Shown here piece after piece: positions 10,604 to 19,317 of a stretch of 64,000 nt of DNA. The stretch is from Gracilaria domingensis. Taxonomy: Eukaryota > Rhodophyta > Florideophyceae > Gracilariales > Gracilariaceae. Within the stretch, counting starts at the first letter, position 1, and each line of letters begins with the position of its first letter. The position numbers and the translations under genes are program-made. A model generated the notes under the pieces. It was not told where the DNA came from. It worked only from the letters and a program-made list of their open reading frames with translations, and searched no databases. Location of the stretch: assembly GCA_022539475.1 (NCBI GenBank), contig VCMS01000233.1, positions 66,882 through 130,881 on the forward strand, in the 5' to 3' direction.

Positions 10604-11000
10604 TGCAAGTGTTCGAATGTTTTTGTGTGACGATAGAAATGGAAGATGGGGCGGAGAATTGCTGGGGTAACGAGTGATACTTAAGTAAAAATGGTTGGGA
10701 AGCGCAGAACGGGAACATGGTTCACTTTGTGAAAGTGAGCGTAATGTATGATATGTGATTGTACTGAATGAATGATAGGGCTTGTATGACACGACAAGCC
10801 ACAAAGTGTGATGATGTTTTATGAAAAGTAGGTGGAAGAGTAGAAAGTGTGCAATGAATAAAACTGATTTCGAACCTGAGTTGTAAAGTAGTTGTAAAGT
10901 ACGAGTTACGGGGAGCTTGAATACAGGATGAAAGGAGCCATTTTGGCTTCATAAATGACGTGAACGGGTTCTATATCTTCACTTGGATTGCCATAATTAA
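10604..11000. other. Leader and upstream region of the reductase-like gene
   Basis: No coding sequence supported. The open frame of the - strand extends from the chosen start to 10804, but this extension is low-complexity and unlike the family. Confidence 0.4.
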
Positions 11001-11321
11001 AAGGATGGAGTTGGATTGCGCCCGAATACGTCTATAAAGGTCGTAGAAGCACTTATGAAGGAAGGAGTTGTAGACATGTTATTGTTGGTGACGGTGGAGC
11101 CAGGGTTTGGAGGACAGGCGTTTATGGAGGGTGTTCTTGATAAGGTGCGACATGCAAGGGAGTTGTACCCAAGAATAGGGATACAGGTGGATGGGGATAT
11201 TAGACTGAGTACTGTGAAAGGAGTAGTGAAGGCCGGTGCAAACATTTTAGTTGCAGGATCTGCCATATTTGGCTCGAGTAACCCAGCTCATGTCATAGCT
11301 GGTTTTCGAAAGGTTGGTTAG
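11001..11321 (+). pseudogene. 5'-truncated ribulose-phosphate 3-epimerase fragment
   Basis: About 105 codons match only the C-terminal half of ribulose-5-phosphate 3-epimerase (usual length about 220): GLRPNTS, then VTVEPGFGGQAFME, the IQVDGDI loop bearing the second catalytic Asp, and GANILVAGSAIFGS near the phosphate-binding end. The first half, with the metal-binding His residues and the first catalytic Asp, is missing, and there is no proper ATG at the junction. The usual VDGG is VDGD. This is best read as a gene fragment left by a deletion or an incomplete duplication; the functional Calvin/pentose-phosphate enzyme must be elsewhere. Confidence 0.75.
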
Positions 11322-11961
11322 AGATAGTAGCATGAATTTATTGTTTATTACAATGTTACCTTTACGTGTTATCACGACTATATTCTCCGTGTCCATTGGA
11401 GATGTATTTCTCTTGTATCAAAACCGGGAAAGGATGGGAGAGAACATCAATATATCCCCAGTGGACGCTGAGAGGGAGGATGAACTACTCTACGTGCTAC
11501 CATTGTTACCCATCCGGTGTCGAGTGGTGACATATTCTTTTTTTGTCACAACCCACAAAGGATGTGACGGAAGAAGAACATGCCCCCAGTCGAGACAGAG
11601 GGTGAGCAACTCTAAGTACAATCACTAGTCCCTAGCTTGCCTCCACTGGCAATATCTTCCTGTTTTGCTATAACCATCGAGTGGGGTTATGGTGGAAGAG
11701 AAAAATATCGCCGGTCGAGGCGAGGTGGGTGGGGATTATGTGAGCGCGAAAGAGGAGACAGAGAGGTGGCGCTCAAATAGTGGAAGGTGCGAAGGTGTAC
11801 AGTAGATGTTTTGGCGGGAAATGGGATGAGGGAAACAGGGACAAGCATGGTGCTTGATATAGCCCGTGTGGTTGGACAGTGGGGGTGGACAGCACAGTTT
11901 AGCTCGATTGCACTGTATCGCAGCGGAAACTTCGATCCAACTACTACTTCTTTTTCTGAAG
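11322..11961. other. Intergenic, no gene seen
   Basis: Upstream flank of the coiled-coil gene. Contains short frames only. The bases just before the ATG at 11962 are pyrimidine-rich (cttctttttctgaag). Confidence 0.4.
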
Positions 11962-12891
11962 ATGTCGAACGGATACGTGAAGGATGAGGAGCTGTTGGCG
12001 CTGTTGGAGGGGGAGGAGGTAGCGCAGACGCCGTCACCAAAGCGGGAAGAGGACGTGATTACGGCGGCTGGTCGCATGTCGCAGAAGAAGGAAGTGGCTG
12101 ATGAAGGAAAGAAGTGTGAGGCGAGGAGAGGGGATGGTGATGAGGTGGAGAAGGGGGTAGAATTGGAGGTGGAGGGGGTCGCAATGGAGAGAAGGGGTGC
12201 GGTGCATCTGAGTCAGTTAGAGGTTGGAGACCAGATAGAGAGTGGGGGCGGAGAGGGTGACAGGGAGATGCGGTTTGTGGGGGAGATGAAGGCGAGGGTG
12301 GGGATGTTGGGATTGGTAATGAAGGAGCAACTGGACGATGGAATTATGGAGATTGTAACGGAAATGGGCGGTGTGGTGCTGAGTGGGGGTGGTAGTGGTG
12401 TTTCGGTTGAGGCGATTTCGAGCCTGCGGAATTCGTTGTCGGTATTGGGAGTGGAGATGAGAAATCATGTGTATAGGATAGTGGAGTGTGCGGGAAGGGA
12501 GGTTGGAGAGTTGCAGGAGGAGAATAGGGCTCTGAACGAGAGGTTGGACGTGCTGGAGAAGGAGGTGAAGGAGCTGTGCAAGAGGCAAAGATTGGTGGAA
12601 GAGGAGACGGTGAAAGGAGGTGTGGAGGGAAAGACGGAGAAGGGAAGTGTGGGAAGGGTGGCGGTGCAGAAGGGGTCTCCTGTGACACCGAAGACAAAGG
12701 GTGGTGGGGTTGGGGATGGGAAGAGCCGTCTGAAGAAGAGGCGTAAGGAGATGAAGAAGGTGGTGGAGGAGGTGCCGCGGGAGGGAGTGGGAGCTCCGGT
12801 GCTGACTGGGTTTAGGAGTGCGGCGGAGGTAGCGCGGACTGCGAAGGGGATTCTGAGGGGACAGGAGGAGAGAAGGATGGGAGGGATTTGA
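11962..12891 (+). CDS. Purine-rich coiled-coil/basic protein, family copy 2
   Basis: A 309-residue protein from the ATG MSNGYVKDEE. It has an acidic N-terminal third, a helical middle, a clear heptad-like coiled coil around LQEENRALNERLDVLEKEVK (about residues 180-200), a GSPVTPKTK motif (about 235-243), then a very basic segment (SRLKKRRKEMKK) and a GFRSAAEVAR end. The PVTP motif and the overall layout link it to the gene at 5012-5821, although overall identity looks low. Codons are strongly purine-biased on the coding strand. No known family recognised; a structural or nucleic-acid-binding role is a guess from composition. Confidence 0.5.
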   Translation: MSNGYVKDEELLALLEGEEVAQTPSPKREEDVITAAGRMSQKKEVADEGKKCEARRGDGDEVEKGVELEVEGVAMERRGAVHLSQLEVGDQIESGGGEGDREMRFVGEMKARVGMLGLVMKEQLDDGIMEIVTEMGGVVLSGGGSGVSVEAISSLRNSLSVLGVEMRNHVYRIVECAGREVGELQEENRALNERLDVLEKEVKELCKRQRLVEEETVKGGVEGKTEKGSVGRVAVQKGSPVTPKTKGGGVGDGKSRLKKRRKEMKKVVEEVPREGVGAPVLTGFRSAAEVARTAKGILRGQEERRMGGI

Positions 12892-13327
12892 AGCCGTTTT
12901 GGTGCGAGGCGGGTATACGAGAAGGGGGAGGGTTGTCCACCTGACTTCTACAAAATGACGTTTGCGGAGACGGAGAGAGAGGATGCGAACGCGTGATGGG
13001 CGAGAAATGGGTAAATAGCGGGGGTGGTGTGGACTGGGAAGAAGTGATGGGATGATTGAGGTGGGATGAGTTGCGATTGGCATTGCAACATGGGAGAAAA
13101 TGGAAACGCAAACTAGCACGAGTGCAGTTTTGAGAGAGGGTCGCGGAAAAGAGTGAATAGGGTGGTGCGGCGAAGTAGAACCTCTACAAAAACTAGGGGA
13201 CCCAAGAACTAAACTGCGCGAAATGGAATTTAATATTCCAAAATTTCTTAATTTTTTGAGTGCCAGCCTCTGCTACCCCCTCGCGCGCCCCAAATAGCCC
13301 CAAAACTAGCTTAGTTTCCAAAGCGAA
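12892..13327. other. Intergenic, no gene seen
   Basis: Between the coiled-coil gene and the 810-bp tandem unit. AT-rich around 13225-13260 and otherwise featureless; I find no terminal repeat that would bound a transposon. Confidence 0.4.
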
Positions 13328-14947
13328 CAGACTATATTCCACTTTGCAGAACACAGACGTATCGCTCAGTATGGGAGTGACGCGCGATGCGCTCCACCTC
13401 CGTGCACTGGCACGGCACCAGTACCCCGAAGCGGGAACGCCATTTCCTCTCGAATCGGAGGCCTTCATGAAATTGAGACCGTCCAGGACGGCGAAGGAAC
13501 CGGAACTCGGCGCGAAGAATAGGCCGCGCCAACAGGATCAACTCCTGCTGCGGCTGAACGGTGTCCGAATATCGGTCAATTTCGTCCAACGCGTTGGCTA
13601 GATGGCCACCGTAGCAGACTTCGCCGAAAGTTCGGTAACGTGCCACGTCGTACTGGTACTGTGCCGGCACCGGATGTTCGTTCGGAGCCCGGAAGTGTCG
13701 CGCGTACCCAATGCGGGCCATTTCATTGCGAGCGAACTGTCTCGTCTCGTTCCGACCTACAAACAGGCAACTCGGTATAACCGCAACGCGGGCGATCCAG
13801 TCCCATGAACGGGTAACGTCAGCAGGAAGCCCACCAGGTAGCTGACCGTCGACAGCGTACGAGTCGACGAGCTCGGTATCCCGAACGGCCTCGGCGTCAA
13901 GCCAGGGAGCCTGGGCGAAAAGGAAACTGCGCCAGTGCGGATCCCGGATGCGTAACGCGCCTGCGGTAGGCCACCCACCCAGCGTAGCTGGCATCTCGGC
14001 GTTGAACCAATCCCACACGGGCGCGGGACCAGCCTGAGCTGGAGCGTGATCCTGTCCGGAAGAGCCCGGTTGAGAAGCAGCCGCTGACTGCGGAAGAGGT
14101 ACAGACCGAAATGGCGGGTTGGACACTTGCATACGTGCAGACTATATTCCACTTTGCAGAACACAGACGTATCGCTCAGTATGGGAGTGACGCGCGATGC
14201 GCTCCATCTCCGTGCACTGGCACGGCACCAGTACCCCGAAGCGGGAACGCCATTTCCTCTCGAATCGGAGGCCTTCATGAAATTGAGACCGTCCAGGACG
14301 GCGAAGGAACCGGAACTCGGCGCGAAGAATAGGCCGCGCCAACAGGATCAACTCCTGCTGCGGCTGAACGGTGTCCGAATATCGGTCAATTTCGTCCAAC
14401 GCGTTGGCTAGATGGCCACCGTAGCAGACTTCGCCGAAAGTTCGGTAACGTGCCACGTCGTACTGGTACTGTGCCGGCACCGGATGTTCGTTCGGAGCCC
14501 GGAAGTGTCGCGCGTACCCAATGCGGGCCATTTCATTGCGAGCGAACTGTCTCGTCTCGTTCCGACCTACAAACAGGCAACTCGGTATAACCGCAACGCG
14601 GGCGATCCAGTCCCATGAACGGGTAACGTCAGCAGGAAGCCCACCAGGTAGCTGACCGTCGACAGCGTACGAGTCGACGAGCTCGGTATCCCGAACGGCC
14701 TCGGCGTCAAGCCAGGGAGCCTGGGCGAAAAGGAAACTGCGCCAGTGCGGATCCCGGATGCGTAACGCGCCTGCGGTAGGCCACCCACCCAGCGTAGCTG
14801 GCATCTCGGCGTTGAACCAATCCCACACGGGCGCGGGACCAGCCTGAGCTGGAGCGTGATCCTGTCCGGAAGAGCCCGGTTGAGAAGCAGCCGCTGACTG
14901 CGGAAGAGGTACAGACCGAAATGGCGGGTTGGACACTTGCATACGTG
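13328..14947. repeat. Exact tandem duplication, two 810-bp units
   Basis: Unit 1 is 13328-14137 and unit 2 is 14138-14947, with period 810 and no bases between. The only difference I noticed is C to T in the GCTCCACCTC/GCTCCATCTC stretch (about 13397 against 14207), giving Val to Met in the encoded protein. Sequence left of unit 1 and right of unit 2 is unrelated, so the units are bounded exactly by the junction cag|actatattcc. The near-identity shows a very recent event, or a collapse/expansion artefact of assembly. Confidence 0.95.
13332..14132 (-). pseudogene. Partial duplicate of the GC-rich gene (3' copy)
   Basis: The left-hand tandem unit encodes the same 266 residues as the right-hand one, from MQVSNPPFRS to the same stop. 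It lacks the about 50-residue N-terminal part that precedes this Met in the other unit, because the duplication starts just upstream of that codon. An in-frame ATG remains, so a shortened protein could be made, but the upstream sequence is now the 3' end of the other copy rather than a promoter. Confidence 0.6.
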
Positions 14948-15092
14948 ACGTCGAGGACGGAGGGCCGTTCGGTGCGTTGGACATCGCAGGGGAGCTGGTG
15001 ATGACGAGGTTCGCTATGGACACCGGAGGTGTTGGTGGCTCCGAACAGTTCTCGGCAGACCCGTCTTGGGAGACCTTCATATATCCCTCCAT
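14142..15092 (-). CDS. Unknown GC-rich gene, possibly gag-like
   Basis: A 316-residue protein starting at MEGYMKVSQDG. The first 100 residues are Pro/Ser-rich and disordered; the rest is a globular, Trp- and Arg-rich domain (WDWFNAEMP, WRSFLFAQAPW, WDWIARVAV, YGGHLANALDEIDRY) with no motif I recognise. GC is clearly higher than in the flanks, which suggests a separate origin. A retroelement capsid-like role is possible from composition and from the neighbouring mobile remnants, but no zinc knuckle, protease or polymerase follows. The 3' part is duplicated in tandem; the stop codon is the last feature inside the duplicated unit. Confidence 0.4.
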   Translation of the reverse strand: MEGYMKVSQDGSAENCSEPPTPPVSIANLVITSSPAMSNAPNGPPSSTSRMQVSNPPFRSVPLPQSAAASQPGSSGQDHAPAQAGPAPVWDWFNAEMPATLGGWPTAGALRIRDPHWRSFLFAQAPWLDAEAVRDTELVDSYAVDGQLPGGLPADVTRSWDWIARVAVIPSCLFVGRNETRQFARNEMARIGYARHFRAPNEHPVPAQYQYDVARYRTFGEVCYGGHLANALDEIDRYSDTVQPQQELILLARPILRAEFRFLRRPGRSQFHEGLRFERKWRSRFGVLVPCQCTEMERIARHSHTERYVCVLQSGI

Positions 15093-15889
15093 CGCGAGGC
15101 GTGTCGAGCCGACGGGGTCGGTGTCTCAGCCTGAGAATGGGGAGATGTAGAGCAAAACGCCCTTTTGTGGGGATGCACCGAGGTGCTTTTCATAGTTTGT
15201 TGATCCGTTACCGGCTTCGACACCTCAGGTTATGAGAGGCTACTGTGATAGTGGCTCTATTTTGAGGTATGCCTAGGAAGGGTAGTATTTCTGCACACGT
15301 GTGCCAAGTTGGCCCGATAGCGGGTGCGCCGTGGCAAACCTGCCACGGGTGCACAGCTGTAGTGTATTGGCCGGCATCGCCGGATAGTTAGATATTTTAA
15401 TGGATATTTTCAAGTGCCGTATATAAGTGGCGGCACTTTCCGCTATTGTACGGGAAGTAAACCTCAACGAGGCCTTTGGCTCTGATCTTCTTGCCGCTTG
15501 CGCACGGTCACAAGCCCCACCCTGGGGAACACCGCCGCAATTACGGGCTGATCAACCAACCTCCGTCCCCGAGGAGTACTAATCTGTCGTCACGGCACTT
15601 TTGTTATCTATTTTATTGTTCTCATTTCCGTCTTACGGCTTTCGCTACTCTGCCTTACATTGTAGGTTGGTCCCATTCGTCTCGGGAGTTTTCCTGCTTG
15701 TCGCGAGTCAGTGCTCCGCAGTGCGGCTCGTTTGCTGATCTTTTGTAGTCCATTGCCGTTGGGCTGGATACCTCCAATCGCTGTGGCTCGCCGGTATACC
15801 GTCTTTCACTTGCCAACAAAAGGAGATATCTTCCAGTACCCTGCGAAACCTCTAGGATATCAAAAAGCTACAAAGCACTCCGCAAAAAT
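15093..15889. other. Upstream region with hairpin and TATA-like site
   Basis: No gene. 15329-15348 is a perfect 8-bp stem with a 4-base loop (ccgtggca-aacc-tgccacgg), set in GC-rich sequence. A TATATAA-like element lies near 15419-15427 and would fit promoter function on the + strand. The block could be part of a long terminal repeat, but I find no second copy in the window, so this cannot be claimed. Confidence 0.35.
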
Positions 15890-16264
15890 GTGTCAAAGTG
15901 CATAACATTCTCTTCGTTCGCTAAACATCTTGCGAAAGAATTTGTTGCTTCATACAAGAATCGCATTTCCGCTGAGAGCTCGGCAGTTATTGAATCATCA
16001 AAAGCTTCAGAGAATGATATAGCTAAGCCATTGTATGTTCGAAACGTGGTGGAGAATTATAATAGAGACTTAGATTCTCAGAGAAGGTTGAAAGACGCAC
16101 ATATCCATCAAGTGATTAAAGGAAAACCGACATACTGCTCTCTATGTTCTTATTATTATACGCTTAGGATCGGAGAAAAAGTATTCAAGGAGAAAGGTGG
16201 CGCAACGATTTAACAGTGGTGTCGTCTTTGCAGACAACCAATATGTGCTGTATGCTGTACGAGT
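15890..16264 (+). pseudogene. Possible transposase C-terminal remnant (Cys-rich tail)
   Basis: An open frame of 107 residues ends in KPTYCSLCSYYY and then, after one in-frame TAA at about 16211-16213, the same frame continues QWCRLCRQPICAVCCTS before stopping. Read together, the C-x2-C...C-x2-C...C-x2-C(C) spacing resembles the zinc-binding tail found at the C-terminus of piggyBac-type transposases (known family feature). No DDE core is visible upstream. The presence of a stop inside the cysteine cluster marks it as decayed. Confidence 0.3.
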
Positions 16265-16588
16265 TGACATACAAAGCCTTAGTTAGTGCGAGGGAAAATA
16301 TCGCAGTTCGAATTGGAAGAGCTGATGGCCAAGGCAGAAAAGGTGTGGCTAAATGCCAATATTTCGTACTGCCTTACTTTGTGAAGGGAACCCTTGCCGT
16401 TTATAAGAATTGTTACACTTTGGGCAGAGCAGGCATCTCACTTAATGCTCTGCGTGAACACTTGCGATTTTGAGTGAGCTCACTATGGAACGTGAACTTC
16501 ACGCTCCTGCAGAGTGAGCATCACGCACGGCAGGGGTATTCTCGCAATTTCTCCAAAACTCACCCTGAATCAGAGTGCTCAAAACTGC

Positions 16589-17280
16589 TCACCCAAGGGC
16601 CACGAGGGTAGCAAGATTCATGCTTGCTGAAAATGGCGAAATTGTTGGGCGGGAGGACCACCAGGCGTACGTTTTCTCTACGTTTAGAGCAAAGCCAATT
16701 TTCTTGCCCTGTACTACGAGATAATTTATCATTGCTGGCGCGTGCATTTTCGGTACAAGTAATGAACCGTCGTCTGCAAAGAACAGGTTCGGAATAGGGT
16801 TCAACCTCTTCTGTATTATAAAGATTAACGGGTGTAGCGCTAATGCAAACAATAGAGGGCTAACTGGATCAACTTGTTGTCTGCCGGTAATGCTGCGGAT
16901 GACAAATCCTCCGAAATGAAGAGAAATTGGGATCGTATCGCAGTATTGGACAAAGCGTGCCATTCATAGGCAATGCGTTGATGCTTCGGTCAGAATGCAC
17001 TGGCGGTTGATTGAGATAAATATATTTTTTGCGTCGTTTCTAATGAATACGAGAATTTTCTTTCGAAGTTTTCTGGCAGTGGATCGGATGATGTGGATTA
17101 CGGCCTTCTTCACGAACAGTATTCCTAGTGCAAACTGTTTGGGTTGAAGATAAGCGCGGGGCTCTGGTTCCCGCAAAACACAGCCAGCAAGAACCTTTGC
17201 TATCAATTGTCTCTGTACGAGTCCCATTGGCAGCGGCCGCAGCTGTGTGAGGTCTTTTGTAGAGATATCAATCAGCCTGC
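16589..17280 (-). mobile_element. Non-LTR retrotransposon reverse transcriptase remnant
   Basis: On the - strand, reading from right to left, the order is GRLIDISTKDLTQLRPLPMG, a QRQLIAKVL block, LQPKQFALG, NAKNIFISINR-type helix, GRQQVDPVSPLLFALALHPL and LFFADDGSLL, which are the fingers/palm blocks of a LINE-type reverse transcriptase. The catalytic pair is present as ADDG, but the usual QGDP is QVDP. At least two in-frame stops interrupt it (about 16964-16966 and about 17275), so the element is dead. The frame seems to extend further upstream into the inverted repeat at 17333-17389. Endonuclease and RNase H parts are not seen next to it. Confidence 0.75.
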
Positions 17281-17332
17281 CAGTCGCGAACTACTTTTGC
17301 GACCCTTGAGGAAGTTGCTCTGCTATTACGGC

Positions 17333-17389
17333 GTTGACAAACGTTGCCAATTCTTGTCCATAGGACAAGAATTGGCAACGTTTGTCAAC
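17333..17389. repeat. Perfect 27-bp inverted repeat, 3-base spacer
   Basis: Left arm 17333-17359, spacer ATA at 17360-17362, right arm 17363-17389; all 27 pairs match. Both arms carry the sequence that, on the - strand, reads as reverse-transcriptase coding (GQELATFVN or its inverted copy). It would form a long cruciform or RNA hairpin. Confidence 0.95.
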
Positions 17390-17943
17390 TATTGGTCTGA
17401 AGAGAACAGTGGCACCGTGATTTCAAATTGCAATGGCGCATCCAAAGGCATTTTGTAAACTGCACTTTGTGGAAATGGTCCAGGCACTCGCCCATTACCG
17501 TACGTTTCAATCAACAACTGAAGTTTTCTCAGCCACAGGCTGCGACCATTTCATTCATTGTGATTGGCTACTTATGTCGAGCTCAATAGACATAAGAGTT
17601 TTTAGTCCCTAAAGGGTTAATTCTCGGAAGGGCCCACTGTAATGGTACCGCTACATTAGCAAAACGATTCACGTAAAGTTGACTGTTTGAAGACTTGAAT
17701 GCTTGCAGTCTATGGCTTTGGCCAACGTTTACAGATATACAAAGGGAGGTTGCAACCGTTCTAGCTCGCATGTCTGCGAAAAGGTCCAAATTGACACTTA
17801 CAAATCAGCAATGTTACACGTACCGCCTCCACGAAGAATCTTTGCATGCTGTATCTTATCTGCTGCGTTTAATAATCGCTGCCGTCGTCTTGGCACTGCA
17901 CGAGCGAGTGTGGTGTGCACAACTGACATCGCTTCAGCTCGTC
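17390..17943. other. Intergenic / 5' region of the RING gene
   Basis: The + frame of the RING gene is open back to 17695, but the extension lacks family similarity and I treat it as leader. No other gene seen. Confidence 0.4.
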
Positions 17944-18656
17944 ATGGGGGAAAGCGACTCCATCTCCGAGCATCTAACAAGGGCGCAGCAGCGGACGCAG
18001 GCCGCTCCGCAAGACGCGCATGAGAAGAAAGATGAAAACCCGTTCGAGTGCCACGTCTGTCTTGACGCACCACGTGAGCCAGTCGTCACCCCCTGCGGCC
18101 ATCTCTATTGCTGGCCGTGTCTATATCGCTGGCTAAGAATGCACGGCGAAAACGCTCAATGTCCTGTTTGCAAATCCGCCGTGAACAGGAGCTCAGTGAT
18201 TCCAATATACGGCCGCGGTGGCTCCACATCTCGCGCTCAAATTGACGAGGGCGATAATCCCGTTCCTCCGAGACCTTCCGGACATCGCGAACAGCCTGCA
18301 CGCGGTATGCAGGGTGTACCACATTTTGGCGTTCATCACCCTACGTTCGGTCGTTTCAACCCCTACGGAGCTGGCTACGAGAATTTGGGGTTGTCTGCAT
18401 TTGGCTTCTTTCCAAGCCTTTTTGGGCTGCAAATTGCGTATCCACACATGAACGAGCCTCCCAGGGAAGAACCTCACCATAATCAGCAAGAAGATGGTTT
18501 CCCGGATATAGGTAAGTTTCGTCGCTCGTCAACCATCAAGTGTGTATGTTATCAGTGTTCTGACCCTGTGTTTCATTTTTGTTCAATCTACACGAAGTGG
18601 CTAAGATATTTTTGCTTCTTACAGTTTTCATAGCGGTGATCATCACCACTTTCTAG
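17944..18656 (+). CDS. RNF5-like: RNF5/RNF185-type ER membrane RING ubiquitin ligase
   Basis: Two exons, 17944-18511 and 18625-18656, separated by a 113-base GTAAGT...TTACAG intron; the phase matches and yields 199 residues. A RING-HC finger lies at residues 36-76 (C36, C39, C51, H53, C56, C59, C73, C76), closely like RNF5/RNF185, E3 ligases of ER-associated degradation. The last exon adds DIVFIAVIITTF, a hydrophobic end expected for the tail membrane anchor of this family; without splicing the frame runs into an unrelated tail. The middle (about 95-165) is Pro/Gly-rich. The start ATG is chosen because the RING normally begins 25-40 residues from the N-terminus. Confidence 0.85.
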
Positions 18657-19317
18657 CTCATCGCCCTCAACCATCGAAGACTAATTTAGAACTCATCTCA
18701 CATCTATGAGTTTTAGGACTCACTTAACACTCATGTTGTGTCGTGGAGGACACCAAGTGCTGTATTAAGAGCCATGAAGCTATCTATTTGAAGGCCCTCC
18801 CATGATGATTCCTAGAGAACCTTAGGGTCGCGCATTATTGTGACCTTTGTTCTACATTCGCTGCAGTGTTGGAACATCTCTAATGCCCAGCTGAACATGC
18901 TCAACATGCTTATGCTCGCAGCCGAAGTGCTGCAATTGTGGAAATGATTTTACACCAGTTTGATGCCAACGGTCTCACCCAAGACAAGTGAAAGTGATGA
19001 TTCGTCGTTGAGTACCGCAGGTATGAATTCTGTATATATGTACGAAATGTAGTTGAACGGATCTTATGCTTGCTCAGATCCTGCAGGGTCAGGCCCTGGT
19101 TCTGTATGTGTTTGTCGTGTGCATACTCGAAGAGTTGAACTAACGGACAACACCGCCTCGCTCGTCGGTTGAGAGGATGCGATGAACCCTATAAACATTC
19201 GAATGGACCCAATCCGTTTGCGGCGGCGTATTTCTCGCAGAACCTTGCCCTGGTGCTATCTAATTCGCTTCCATCAACGTTCTTGGACCCTCATGTTACG
19301 TTACTGTAGCGAGTTTC
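18657..19317. other. Intergenic, no gene seen
   Basis: 3' flanks of two convergent genes. Small frames only; no RNA gene or repeat recognised. Confidence 0.45.

Noticed and set aside
12217-13119. 300-codon open frame on the - strand, rich in His, Leu, Pro and Ser
   Set aside because: It is the complement of the purine-rich coiled-coil gene; the composition is the mirror of that gene and there is no domain.
15093-15889. A long terminal repeat of a retrotransposon
   Set aside because: There is a TATA-like site and a hairpin, but no second copy, no primer-binding site I can match to a tRNA end and no target-site duplication.
17695-17943. Upstream extension of the RING ligase (about 80 residues)
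   Set aside because: No similarity to the family, and the RING would then lie unusually far from the N-terminus.
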